From: G963665815 sp942492065 | Lineage (GTDB): Bacteria > Cloacimonadota > Cloacimonadia > Cloacimonadales > JAIOQZ01 | Assembly: GCA_942492065.1 (NCBI GenBank) | Contig: CALODV010000013.1 | Coordinates: forward strand, 682,001 to 746,000 | Direction: 5' to 3' | DNA length: 64,000 bases | In this document: positions 8,834 through 17,469 of the stretch, in pieces | Numbering within the stretch: the stretch's first letter is position 1 | Layout of the letters: each line of letters begins with the position of its first letter | The notes under the pieces: model-generated | The model's database searches: none | Told to the model about the DNA's origin: nothing | What the model saw: only the letters and a program-made list of their open reading frames with translations | Program-made: the position numbers and the translations under genes

Positions 8834-9352
8834 ATGTTTAAAGATTTAGTCAAAAAACGATGTTCAACCAGAAAATACAGTCAGAAACCTGTCTCTAGAG
8901 AAACTCTGGAGAAATTGTTTGAAACTGCCAGGTTAGCACCATCTGCAAAAAACCTGCAGCCATTCAGATTTTCAGTTTTCACTGATAAAGATAAAATTGC
9001 CAGAATAGCAGAAACAACAGTACAGGGCTGGATTAAAACCTCTCCTGTTCTGGTTACCATCTCCATAGATCATGAGAAAGCCTGGAGACGTTCAGACGGT
9101 AAGAGTCACGGGGATATTGATGCAGCTATTGCTGTAGATCATCTTTCACTCGCGGCTGTAGAACTTGGGCTGGGAACATGCTGGATATGCTGGTTCGATG
9201 CTTTTAAACTCCATGGGATACTGGGATTGGAAAACCATGAAGAAGCTGTGATTATTATGGCAATGGGTTATCCCCAGGAAGAATGCTCAGAACGTCACCT
9301 GAAGCGCAGAACTGTGGCTGAACTTGTAGCGTTTAATCCCGATATTAAGTAG
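8834..9352 (+). CDS. Nitroreductase-family flavoprotein
   Basis: A 172-residue FMN-dependent oxidoreductase of the nitroreductase family. It opens with KKRCSTRKYSQKPV, where the RxSxRxY-type motif binds the FMN phosphate, and continues with ARLAPSAKNLQPFRF, another hallmark, then LAAVELGLGTCWICWF and MAMGYP near the C-terminus. At this length it is a minimal member of the family. The ATG at 8834 follows GGGAG; an upstream open extension has no site and is rejected. The electron acceptor is not predictable. It is monocistronic, followed by a strong hairpin at 9402-9430. Confidence 0.87.
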   Translation: MFKDLVKKRCSTRKYSQKPVSRETLEKLFETARLAPSAKNLQPFRFSVFTDKDKIARIAETTVQGWIKTSPVLVTISIDHEKAWRRSDGKSHGDIDAAIAVDHLSLAAVELGLGTCWICWFDAFKLHGILGLENHEEAVIIMAMGYPQEECSERHLKRRTVAELVAFNPDIK

Positions 9353-9401
9353 TAAAATAAACAACTTTGGCAGAACTGCTCTGGCTTTTTCAGGAAATTG
9401 A

Positions 9402-9430
9402 GTTAATACCGATTGTAAATCGGGATTAAC
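9402..9430 (+). terminator. Rho-independent terminator after the nitroreductase
   Basis: GTTAATACCGATT pairs with AATCGGGATTAAC across a 3-base loop (13 pairs, one mismatch), followed by TTGTTTTCT on the plus strand. It lies 50 bases after the nitroreductase stop. Confidence 0.75.
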
Positions 9431-9514
9431 TTGTTTTCTCTATAAAGGAGGCTTTTCAACCGCCTTTTGTTGATTCCATATATTGTGTGCAACATCGTAG
9501 AGTGATGTTTGTAT

Positions 9515-12049
9515 CTAAGCCAAATCCTCAGCTATAACTTCATCTTGTTGTTTCCGGGTGTTCAACCAGTAACCGGCACCAAGCAGAGCAAGATTTATCA
9601 GCAGAGCACTCAATGAAAGATAATGTGTATATGTGAATACTGCCGGAGCAAATTTCAACTCAACTTTATGTGTACCTGCCGGAACGATTATTGACTGAAT
9701 AGCATGGTCAGTCTTGTAGATTTCAGTATCCTTACCGTCTACAAAAGCTCGCCAGCCAGGTTTATAGTGTACATCTGAGAGAACGAACAAAGAAGTACTG
9801 TCATTCTTTGTCTCGTATTCAATTCTGTTAGGATCAAGATGAGTTATTTTTATGGAAGCATTAGCCGGATTACTAATCTCTGTCTCCAGTTCCTTTTCAA
9901 GAATCGCACTTGTAAGGACGTTAAATCTGTCACTGTTCAGAAGTTTAAATCTGTCAGAACGTGTGTCAGCAGTTGTATAATCTCCTACAAACCAGGCTCT
10001 TCCGGGAGCTTCCTGATTTTCATAGAGGAATTTCTTTGCAGCTCTGTCCATTTTAACAAGCCTGAACTTATCGAACGGAGCTTGCTGAGGTAACTGAGAA
10101 TCAGCAATTACGTATTTAGCGTTCAGCATATTCGGAATATTTCTGTTGAAGACAGGAACCTGCCCCATCTGACCAATCACACCAAAATCACGCAGATCCT
10201 GATAAATCCTCAGCTTAGCAGGGTTGTACCCGCCAATTGACTGATAGTAGAATGAATAATCATTAGAATTCCATATATTTCCATTAAGCGGGTATACCCT
10301 GAATGAACTGAAATCCAGGTCGCTGTCATGCTGTTTTATTATATAGTTATCTATCTCTGTTTTCTGGAACACTGAGTTTTTCATCTCTGAGTTCAGCGAG
10401 ATATTTTCATAATCTCCACCTGTTTTTCTTAGCAGATAGCGATTCTGTATCTGAATCATATCCACAAAGGAGACCAAAATCAGAATTGCCGCAAGAAGGT
10501 ATTTATTCTTAAGCATTCCTCTTACAAAAGCCAGGATTGAAAGCAGACCGATAACCGAGAACACCAGATATCTTGTAGTATCTGCAGTCAGCATATCCTT
10601 TCTTATAGTCTTGAATATTTTAATATTCTGCTGATCGTATTGAGAAGCTTCTCGTGCTGTAGTATAATCAAGAGCTCCGGACTGTACGAAAGTAATTATT
10701 CCAATAAGGATAACAATAGCTGAAACAATATAGACTGTTTTTGCTACTTTCTTTCTGTCTTCATGGAAAAGCAGACTTTGCAGTCCGAATCCGGCAAATA
10801 CCAGAACTGAAAAGTTTATCATCACGATAATCATCGCCGGAACCCTGAACTTATTGAATGCCGGTACATAATTGAAGAACAGATTGTATAATGCCGGGAA
10901 GTGTCTCCCCATGGAAAGCAGAAATGCAAAGATAGAAAATACCAGAATGGATATTACCAGTCTTGAGCGGATATTGAGTATCAAACCGATCAATGCCAGA
11001 ATGAACACGATTGCTCCTATATATTCGGATGTCTGGGTAAATGGCATATGTCCCCAGTAACCAGGAACAACTCTGTCTTTCAATTGCGGTAAAGACGGAT
11101 TACTTACATCATAAACTTCCTGACTGGTTCCACCGTGATAACGAGGAATTATCATCCCCATGATCTCTGATGGATGGAACGACCAGCCTGTAGCGTAATC
11201 TATACTTACACCGGTAGAGTTTTCTTCTCCGGTACCGCCTCTTATAGAATAAGGTGTATATTCGGAAATCAAGGCCAGCATCTGGTAAGATACTCCTATA
11301 ATAAGCACAGCTGCAATCAGAAGGAATACAATTGATTTCCCGCGAAGATTTTTGTTTTTTATCAGCTCTGCAATCATAACAAAGAAAAGCATAACTGCAG
11401 TATAGAAGATAATCTGGTAGTGCTGTGTTCTAATCTGCCAGGTCTGAATCAAAGCAAATAGTGCCATATTAAACAGATTAGGATTACGCATAAGCTTCAG
11501 GAACAGGTACAGAAGCAGCGGTAAGAGCATAATTGGTTTGAATTTCATAAAATGACCGATTTCGAGAAGAGTTGCCCAGTGAATAGTAAACACAAAACTT
11601 ATTGCACCGAAAAGACTGACGGCATGAGAGAATTTGAGAAATCTGAATAAAAGTATAAATCCTATTGCTCCCATAAAGTAATACAGTATTGGAGTATAGA
11701 GAAATTCACCCACAAAGTTAAAAACTTGATCGATATGCCAGAATGACTTTATATGATAATACAACGGCATTCCTGAAAAAACAGTCGGATTCCATAATGC
11801 TCGTTCATGTGATTCTTTCTGCCATTCTTTAATCAGATTCTGAGCTCCCTGATTTCCAATTACGTCAACTCCACCCGGACGGTATCCTTGAAAAGCAAGA
11901 GGGAAAAAAACTATGCCTATTAATAGCACGGCAATAGCAATATTAATAAAAGTTGCATGCTTAAACAACATATCCCTGATAGGAGGTTTGTTGACTGCTG
12001 CTTCCTGTTTGCTTTCTACTTTTTCCTGTTTAACTTTCTTCTTTGCCAT
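9515..12049 (-). CDS. YfhO-family integral membrane protein
   Basis: An 844-residue polytopic membrane protein. A charged Lys-rich N-terminus (1-25) precedes a first helix near 33-53, then a large loop with GGVDVIGNQG and SHERALWNPTVFSGMPLYY and about ten further helices up to residue 560. A periplasmic C-terminal domain carries PGRAWFVGDY, HYKPGWRAFVDGK and VPAGTHKVELKF, followed by a last helix, as in YfhO proteins. Those are GT-C-like proteins implicated in glycosylation of teichoic acid or other surface polymers. Its ribosome binding site GAGAGGAT begins in the stop of the upstream glycosyltransferase, so it is cotranslated with it. Substrate unknown. Confidence 0.85.
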   Translation of the reverse strand: MAKKKVKQEKVESKQEAAVNKPPIRDMLFKHATFINIAIAVLLIGIVFFPLAFQGYRPGGVDVIGNQGAQNLIKEWQKESHERALWNPTVFSGMPLYYHIKSFWHIDQVFNFVGEFLYTPILYYFMGAIGFILLFRFLKFSHAVSLFGAISFVFTIHWATLLEIGHFMKFKPIMLLPLLLYLFLKLMRNPNLFNMALFALIQTWQIRTQHYQIIFYTAVMLFFVMIAELIKNKNLRGKSIVFLLIAAVLIIGVSYQMLALISEYTPYSIRGGTGEENSTGVSIDYATGWSFHPSEIMGMIIPRYHGGTSQEVYDVSNPSLPQLKDRVVPGYWGHMPFTQTSEYIGAIVFILALIGLILNIRSRLVISILVFSIFAFLLSMGRHFPALYNLFFNYVPAFNKFRVPAMIIVMINFSVLVFAGFGLQSLLFHEDRKKVAKTVYIVSAIVILIGIITFVQSGALDYTTAREASQYDQQNIKIFKTIRKDMLTADTTRYLVFSVIGLLSILAFVRGMLKNKYLLAAILILVSFVDMIQIQNRYLLRKTGGDYENISLNSEMKNSVFQKTEIDNYIIKQHDSDLDFSSFRVYPLNGNIWNSNDYSFYYQSIGGYNPAKLRIYQDLRDFGVIGQMGQVPVFNRNIPNMLNAKYVIADSQLPQQAPFDKFRLVKMDRAAKKFLYENQEAPGRAWFVGDYTTADTRSDRFKLLNSDRFNVLTSAILEKELETEISNPANASIKITHLDPNRIEYETKNDSTSLFVLSDVHYKPGWRAFVDGKDTEIYKTDHAIQSIIVPAGTHKVELKFAPAVFTYTHYLSLSALLINLALLGAGYWLNTRKQQDEVIAEDLA

Positions 12050-12060
12050 TATATCCTCTC

Positions 12061-13344
12061 TCAGCAGAGTTTCTCGAACAAACCTGCCAATTTTTGTGTT
12101 TGTTTTTTTCTGGAATACTCTTCCGGAATTTTAACTGAAAGGTCAACACCTTTATTTTTTCTGTCAATCATCTCTTTTATAAAATTTGTTACACCCGAAA
12201 CATCTGAATAATCAAACATATCACCTGTTGCTGTACGGCTGAGAATCTCGGAAGCTTCTCCGTTAACAGGTCCAATCCCCAGAATTCTCACTCCTGAACC
12301 GAGATAATCAAAAATTTTACCAGTAATAATACCCATATTATTGGGAACATTGTTGATCACCAACAGCAGAAGATCTGCCTCACACAATTCCTGCAGCACT
12401 TCATTATGAGGAACGTAAGGTAGAACATGGAACATGTCTTTCACAGAAGCATCCTGAGCCAGTCTATTTAATAAAGTACTTACATTTCCGATTATCCTTA
12501 CCTGCACGTCATACCCATCATCTTTCAAAAGTTTTACTGAATCAATCAGAGCATGAGGAACTCTATCTTCGGTCATCGCTCCTGTATATGTGATTGTAAA
12601 AACATCCTTCTTAGTTTTGCTGATATCAGCGAAATCTGCTTCATCGTATCCGTTTGGAATAACGGCAGTATCTTTCAGGCGTGTTTTATCTTTAAAATAT
12701 TCGATATTAATATCACTGATGCTTGACACCAGATTAGAGTTGCGTAAAACTGATTTTTCCAGAGCTTTATCAATCTTTTCACTTAGTGGAAATCTTTTAA
12801 CATTCTGATAATGCACAAATTCTGACCAGGGATCGCGGAAATCTGTCACGATCGGAATTCCACTCAGCTCAGAAAGGATTTTAGCTCCAATCTGCAATGA
12901 ATGAGGTGGAGATGTACAGAAAATCACATCAGGTTTCTCCTGCTTAATAATTTTCATCCCATTGTAAACCATGAAGGGAATCCAGCCTGCTCTGGCATCG
13001 GGAATAAACATGTTGAATCTGACCCAGCGTGCTATTTTTTTGCGTAAAGACTCGTTTTCTCCCGGGATCAGGACATTTGTAGAGATTTTACTGTCCTTCT
13101 TCTGACCGGTAAATTTCTTATATAAATTGAATGGTTCAAGTGTACGTGTTTTGAATATTTTGCAGTTTTCGGGGATTTCAGCAACAAGCGAGTTATCTAT
13201 TGCAGAATAATCACCGTCTCTGACGGTGAGAACAAGAGGTTCCCAATTGAATTCCGGCAGATATTTAACAAATTTCAATACTCTCTGGACACCGGGACCT
13301 CCTGCCGGCGGCCAGTAATATGTTATGAAAAGAGCTTTTCTCAT
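12061..13344 (-). CDS. Glycosyltransferase, GT4-like
   Basis: A 427-residue GT-B-fold retaining glycosyltransferase acting at the cytoplasmic face in glycan assembly. The N-terminal domain begins MRKALFITYYWPPAGGPGVQR, the usual glycine-rich acceptor-side loop, with DFRDPWSEF near residue 170. The C-terminal nucleotide-sugar domain shows VIPNGYDEADF, FTITYTGAMTEDR and GKIFDYLGSG, where the family EX7E region would lie. Its ATG overlaps the stop of the upstream GT2 gene by four bases (ATGA), and YfhO follows after 11 bases. The sugar specificity cannot be read from the sequence. Confidence 0.9.
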   Translation of the reverse strand: MRKALFITYYWPPAGGPGVQRVLKFVKYLPEFNWEPLVLTVRDGDYSAIDNSLVAEIPENCKIFKTRTLEPFNLYKKFTGQKKDSKISTNVLIPGENESLRKKIARWVRFNMFIPDARAGWIPFMVYNGMKIIKQEKPDVIFCTSPPHSLQIGAKILSELSGIPIVTDFRDPWSEFVHYQNVKRFPLSEKIDKALEKSVLRNSNLVSSISDINIEYFKDKTRLKDTAVIPNGYDEADFADISKTKKDVFTITYTGAMTEDRVPHALIDSVKLLKDDGYDVQVRIIGNVSTLLNRLAQDASVKDMFHVLPYVPHNEVLQELCEADLLLLVINNVPNNMGIITGKIFDYLGSGVRILGIGPVNGEASEILSRTATGDMFDYSDVSGVTNFIKEMIDRKNKGVDLSVKIPEEYSRKKQTQKLAGLFEKLC

Positions 13345-14339
13345 TTGTAGAAGTTTTTCTTGAATGCAGAGAATGTAGCTTCTCCACTTGTTTTATTCTT
13401 CCATAGTGCATCCAGAAATCCGGTTCCATATCCCCAAAGCTGAGTGAATGCAGCCACAACGGATAAACCGGCAACAAGAATACTCTTGTTTTTCCGAAGT
13501 GAATCAGTGAAAATAATGAACTTGAATAATATCAGAGGAAGCGCAAATTTCTTCTTAAAAAATGACAACAATATCAGCAGGAAAGAACCAAGCGTAAATG
13601 CTGAAGGCAGCACATGTACAATCTTGAGTGTTCCCGGATGCTTAACCGAAAGACTGATCCTTGCCATTCCTGAATTATATACCTGTTTATAGAACTGCCA
13701 GAAGTTTGTACGTCTTTTATGGTACACGAATGCAGCTTCTATCAGTTTTGTTTTAAATCCGGATTGGATAATTCTGGTGCTGAAATCAACATCTTCACCA
13801 AAACGCATTCTGGCAAATCCGCCTGTTTCCTCAAAGACCTGTCGAGATATCCCCATATTGAATGAACGCGGGTAAAATCTATCCATTTTTTTCTTCCCGC
13901 CGCGGATTCCACCTGTTGTAAGAAACGATGTCATAGAATAATTGATAGCCTTCTGTACCGGAGTAAACGAAGGATGGGCTCTATCCGGACCACCAAAAGC
14001 ATCAACAGAGTTTTCCATCAATTCGTCTGTGACAATCTTAGTATAATCTTCAGGTATCACACAGTCAGAATCAAAAAAGATGAAATAGTCGCCTTTCGCC
14101 CGTTCTGCACCGAAATTTCGGGATAACCCGGGACCGGAATTAGTTTTGAAGAAGTATTTTATCTTAAGATATGGTTTGTATCTATCAAGTAGGTGATCGC
14201 ATTTTTGGGAAGAACCATCTTCTACAATCACAACTTCAAAGTTTTTAACAGTTTGAGAAACAAGACTCTCCAGAAGCTCATCAACTTCATCAGGTCTGTT
14301 GTATACCGGTATTATGTAAGATAACTCAGGCGTTTTCAT
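13341..14339 (-). CDS. Glycosyltransferase family 2 with C-terminal membrane segments
   Basis: A 332-residue inverting GT-A enzyme. It starts with SYIIPVYNRPDEV, continues with VVIVEDGSS and the metal-binding DxD as FFDSDCVIP, then GEDVDFSTRI (the ED acid/base region) and VYHKRRTNFWQFYKQ. Two or three hydrophobic segments follow from about residue 245 and anchor it to the inner membrane. ATG at 14339 fits the family N-terminus; an upstream in-frame ATG at 14384 would add 15 residues inside the previous gene and is less likely. It overlaps the upstream gene by 14 bases. Part of the glycan operon. Confidence 0.88.
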   Translation of the reverse strand: MKTPELSYIIPVYNRPDEVDELLESLVSQTVKNFEVVIVEDGSSQKCDHLLDRYKPYLKIKYFFKTNSGPGLSRNFGAERAKGDYFIFFDSDCVIPEDYTKIVTDELMENSVDAFGGPDRAHPSFTPVQKAINYSMTSFLTTGGIRGGKKKMDRFYPRSFNMGISRQVFEETGGFARMRFGEDVDFSTRIIQSGFKTKLIEAAFVYHKRRTNFWQFYKQVYNSGMARISLSVKHPGTLKIVHVLPSAFTLGSFLLILLSFFKKKFALPLILFKFIIFTDSLRKNKSILVAGLSVVAAFTQLWGYGTGFLDALWKNKTSGEATFSAFKKNFYK

Positions 14340-14880
14340 TTGTATGCTCAGCTTCCTGCTTTGGTTGAGTTTTGTTAACAACAATAATATTTTTCAGTAT
14401 TTCACCAAATTCTATATTCAGGTTTGTTTCAGCGATACTATTCAGAATTTCCAGCATATTAGGGAAAGACGCCGTGAATGTCAAAGATTTCTCGCCTTTA
14501 TCTGTGTTATAGTTTAAGGTAATAACTCTGGATTTACCTTTACCGAATTTAAGTTTGATTATATCTTTATAATAGATTGCAACTTGTGGTTTAGCAATAT
14601 ACTTGAATATCAGTTTATCTTCTTCAAAGCGAATTTTGTTGAGAGAATACAGGTTTTTCAGCAATGAGTTCAATGCAAAAAAGATAATGAAGTACGGAGC
14701 GAATCTGGAAAACTTTGACGCTTCGGGAGTAACAACATATAAAACAATATATAAGCCGTAAACACATGCTGAAATAGAGACAAGAAGGACAAACCATCTG
14801 ACAAACTGGTTAAAGCTATAGGTTCTTGGAAAGCCCTTTTTCAAATTGATATCAATTAAATCTTTTGCACTATTATTCAT
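14326..14880 (-). CDS. Two-helix membrane protein with PH-like domain
   Basis: A 184-residue protein without a recognised name. Two hydrophobic helices (about 28-52 and 60-80) are followed by a beta-rich stretch (FEEDKLIFKYIAKPQVAIYYKDIIKLKFGKGKSRVITLNY) that resembles bacterial PH-like (YdbT/YxxH-type) domains. The C-terminal 20 residues are hydrophilic. It overlaps the PHP gene by eight bases and the GT2 gene by 14, so it belongs to the same transcript. A role in organising the glycan enzymes at the membrane is only a guess from position. Confidence 0.7.
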   Translation of the reverse strand: MNNSAKDLIDINLKKGFPRTYSFNQFVRWFVLLVSISACVYGLYIVLYVVTPEASKFSRFAPYFIIFFALNSLLKNLYSLNKIRFEEDKLIFKYIAKPQVAIYYKDIIKLKFGKGKSRVITLNYNTDKGEKSLTFTASFPNMLEILNSIAETNLNIEFGEILKNIIVVNKTQPKQEAEHTNENA

Positions 14881-15703
14881 TGTTCATCTTCTCCTTAAGT
14901 TCATAAAGCATCTCTACGCATTCAAAAGGTGCAGAATAACTTCCCAGATTAACTATATCGTTAGGCAAACCGTGGAAATCAGTCCCCCCGGTATAGATCA
15001 GATTATACTTTTCTGTTATATTCCTGTAGAACTTTATATGGTAAGGTAAGTGTTTTATGTAGTAGGCCTCAATCCCCATAATTCCCATTTCAATCAGGTC
15101 AAGAACCATAAAATCATCGTTAAGAAGAATAGGGTGTGCCAGAACAGGTATACCTTTGGATTTCTTGATCATGGCAATAACTTCTTTTGGAGAAGGAGTC
15201 TGTTTAGGAACAAATCCCTGGCATTTATCCCCGATGTATTCATCAAAAGCCTGCTGGTAATTGGAGACGTATTTCTTTTCCAGTAATGCTCTGGCAATAT
15301 GGGGGCGCCCGATAATATTTCTGTCACCGGCAATCCTCATAAGCTGTTCCATATCAATGGAGAATTTCCAGAGATCATACAGCTTTCTGATGATTTTCTC
15401 AGCTCTTAAGATCCGTTCGTCTTTAATCAAAGACAGCATGGAAATCAGTTCCTTATTCTGTTCAAAGTTGTAACCCAGAATATGCACATCTCTCCCGTTG
15501 AGTGTCGTGCTTATCTCTACTCCGGGAATTATATGCGGATCATCTGGTTCAAGTTCTTTATATAAATCGTTATATGCATCAATATTATCATGATCAGTAA
15601 ATGAAATGTACTGGTAGCCCTTTTTCTTGTACATATTCAAAATTGACCTGACATCAAGCGTTCCGTCCGAATTATCCGAATGTATATGTAAATCTACTTT
15701 CAT
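14873..15703 (-). CDS. PHP-domain phosphoesterase
   Basis: A 276-residue PHP-domain metal-dependent phosphoesterase of the TrpH/RNase AM type. Metal ligands are visible as DLHIHSDNSDG (His6, His8, Asp13), FTDHDN (about 36-40), PGVEIS, RPHIARAL, VLAHP and the late GGTDFHG. These enzymes cleave nucleotide phosphates, and some act as 5'-3' exonucleases on short RNAs. It heads the minus-strand run into the glycan genes, overlapping the next one by eight bases. Whether it serves that pathway or is just cotranscribed is unclear. Confidence 0.88.
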   Translation of the reverse strand: MKVDLHIHSDNSDGTLDVRSILNMYKKKGYQYISFTDHDNIDAYNDLYKELEPDDPHIIPGVEISTTLNGRDVHILGYNFEQNKELISMLSLIKDERILRAEKIIRKLYDLWKFSIDMEQLMRIAGDRNIIGRPHIARALLEKKYVSNYQQAFDEYIGDKCQGFVPKQTPSPKEVIAMIKKSKGIPVLAHPILLNDDFMVLDLIEMGIMGIEAYYIKHLPYHIKFYRNITEKYNLIYTGGTDFHGLPNDIVNLGSYSAPFECVEMLYELKEKMNNE

Positions 15704-15802
15704 GTGTATCCTATGTTAAAAATTAATATATCAGTAAACAAAAAAGTTGAAATAAGGTCAAGAATTTTGTTGATAGTGTCTAAACAAACATACTGGAAAA
15801 TA

Positions 15803-16318
15803 TTATTTTTTGATTCTTTGAATGCTGTTTATTGACTTCTCAATGATAGGAGCATATTCTTTCATATAATCTCCTTCCAAGTAGAAGTCAATTCTGTAAA
15901 CAGCGTCCAACTTGAGATATACATGGATCATTGGCTTGGGTTTTGAGCCTACTATATACTGTTTGACAGGAATACCGTTAATCTCTCTCGCCCTGTAAAG
16001 AAGGTGCAGCCCTTTGAACTCACCTTTCTGTTTGAGCTGATAAATTTTTTCGATATTCTCCCATTTCACCTGACTGATTTTGGTTAGCATTACGGTAAAA
16101 TCAGACTCATCTTTTTTTGTGTAGACAGAAATCAGCTGAGTTCTGTTAAGACTGTCCTGAACCGCAACGTAAATACCCATCTGCTGCAGATTTTTTCCCA
16201 GAATCCGTGCCATGGAATCCGGAACAGTGTATGAAAAGGCATCATCTACATCTATTGTCTCTGCACCTGCGGATGCAGCGATAATCACAATTATAGCTAT
16301 TAATATCATTTTTTTCAT
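15803..16318 (-). CDS. Small exported protein of unknown function
   Basis: A 171-residue protein with a clear signal peptide (MKKMILIAIIVIIAASAGAE) and a mixed alpha/beta mature part. The outline (a beta-rich N-terminus FSYTVPDSM, then VMLTKISQVKW, and a final helix YAPIIEKSINSIQRIKK) resembles the PsbP/DcrB fold loosely, but I do not claim membership. The ATG at 16318 has GGAG eight bases upstream, so it is preferred over the one at 16330. It is alone on the strand, divergent from the lipoprotein at 16512. Confidence 0.65.
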   Translation of the reverse strand: MKKMILIAIIVIIAASAGAETIDVDDAFSYTVPDSMARILGKNLQQMGIYVAVQDSLNRTQLISVYTKKDESDFTVMLTKISQVKWENIEKIYQLKQKGEFKGLHLLYRAREINGIPVKQYIVGSKPKPMIHVYLKLDAVYRIDFYLEGDYMKEYAPIIEKSINSIQRIKK

Positions 16319-16511
16319 TTTATTCTCCATCGCTATACTATGTGCTGAAGCGCAGCTAATATGTCAAGAAGAAGGTTTTGATTGTTTCTCACACTAAAAT
16401 ATGTCAAAGAACATTGTATATTTTGAGCAGCTTCCTCAAATTGCAATATTTTATTGACTATTTTTTTCTTTTAAGCATTTATTCGTTTGTAAAAATTAAT
16501 GAAGGGGTGTT

Positions 16512-17456
16512 ATGAAACTCAATATACTACTTATTCTTCTCACATGTATTTTACTTTTTGGATGTAACAGCAACAAACAGACTAATATACTAAATCCTGT
16601 TGATTCTCTGGGCTGGCAGGAAAGTGAAGAGTATTACTTTCAACTAGCAAGTGTCATAAAGAATCATAACAATACACTGTATATTGGAAACGGCGGATCC
16701 GGGGAGATACTGGTATTTGACGCTGACAACAATGAATTCAGGTTTAAGTTCGGTAAAAGCGGTAAAGGTCCCGGCGAATTCACCAATATCACAGATATCG
16801 AAGTATTTGATGATCAAATCTTTGCTGCTGATTTCAGAGGTTCCAGAATTTCAGTATTCTCACTTGAAGGTGAGTACATCCGCCAATTAAAATCTGAAAT
16901 GGTATTTTTTCTGGAAGCTTCTTACGAAACCGTTTACGGATCGAGATTCCCTGTTGCCCCGGGTTCAAAACTATTTACGATTGATGGTGACTCAGTACAG
17001 ATTGTTTTTGATGCACACCAATGGGCTGCAGATACTTATGGACTCAAGTATGAAGATAAGGATGTCCTTAACAGGTGGTACAACTTCAATACGATTGATA
17101 ATGACCTTCTGATTGTCATGAGGTTTGCCCCATATCTGGCATTGATAAACAAGTCCGGAGAAATCCTCGAACAGGATTATGAGACTCCTCCAATAAAATA
17201 TGAAGCAGAAATGATTGTCTATGGGAAACCCCAGCAATTCAAAGACGGATTCATCCTTCCCGTAAGCTATTTCATGAACGAGAATGGAGAGCTAAGCTAT
17301 TTATACTACTATAAAAATAAACGAATTGTTAAAGAGTGGTATCTTGACATGAGAAAACAAAGAGCGATGCTTTTCTATAACTGGGATCTAACCGGAAATG
17401 TTGCCTGGATTCCCATGCTGGAAGGTGACAGAATTTACAAGTTTGTAATTGAATAA
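16512..17456 (+). CDS. Beta-propeller lipoprotein
   Basis: A 314-residue lipoprotein. A signal peptide ends in the lipobox LLFGC (Cys18). The mature part has NHL/6-bladed propeller repeats, seen as YIGNGGSGEILVFD, FKFGKSGKGPGEF, and DIEVFDDQIFAADFRGSRISVFSLEG, as in the six-bladed beta-propeller proteins of Bacteroidetes. AAGGGG precedes the ATG. The stop is 13 bases before the ABC exporter start, so the two are probably cotranscribed. A sensor or docking role for the exporter is inference. Confidence 0.8.
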   Translation: MKLNILLILLTCILLFGCNSNKQTNILNPVDSLGWQESEEYYFQLASVIKNHNNTLYIGNGGSGEILVFDADNNEFRFKFGKSGKGPGEFTNITDIEVFDDQIFAADFRGSRISVFSLEGEYIRQLKSEMVFFLEASYETVYGSRFPVAPGSKLFTIDGDSVQIVFDAHQWAADTYGLKYEDKDVLNRWYNFNTIDNDLLIVMRFAPYLALINKSGEILEQDYETPPIKYEAEMIVYGKPQQFKDGFILPVSYFMNENGELSYLYYYKNKRIVKEWYLDMRKQRAMLFYNWDLTGNVAWIPMLEGDRIYKFVIE

Positions 17457-17469
17457 CAGGAAAGCCGTT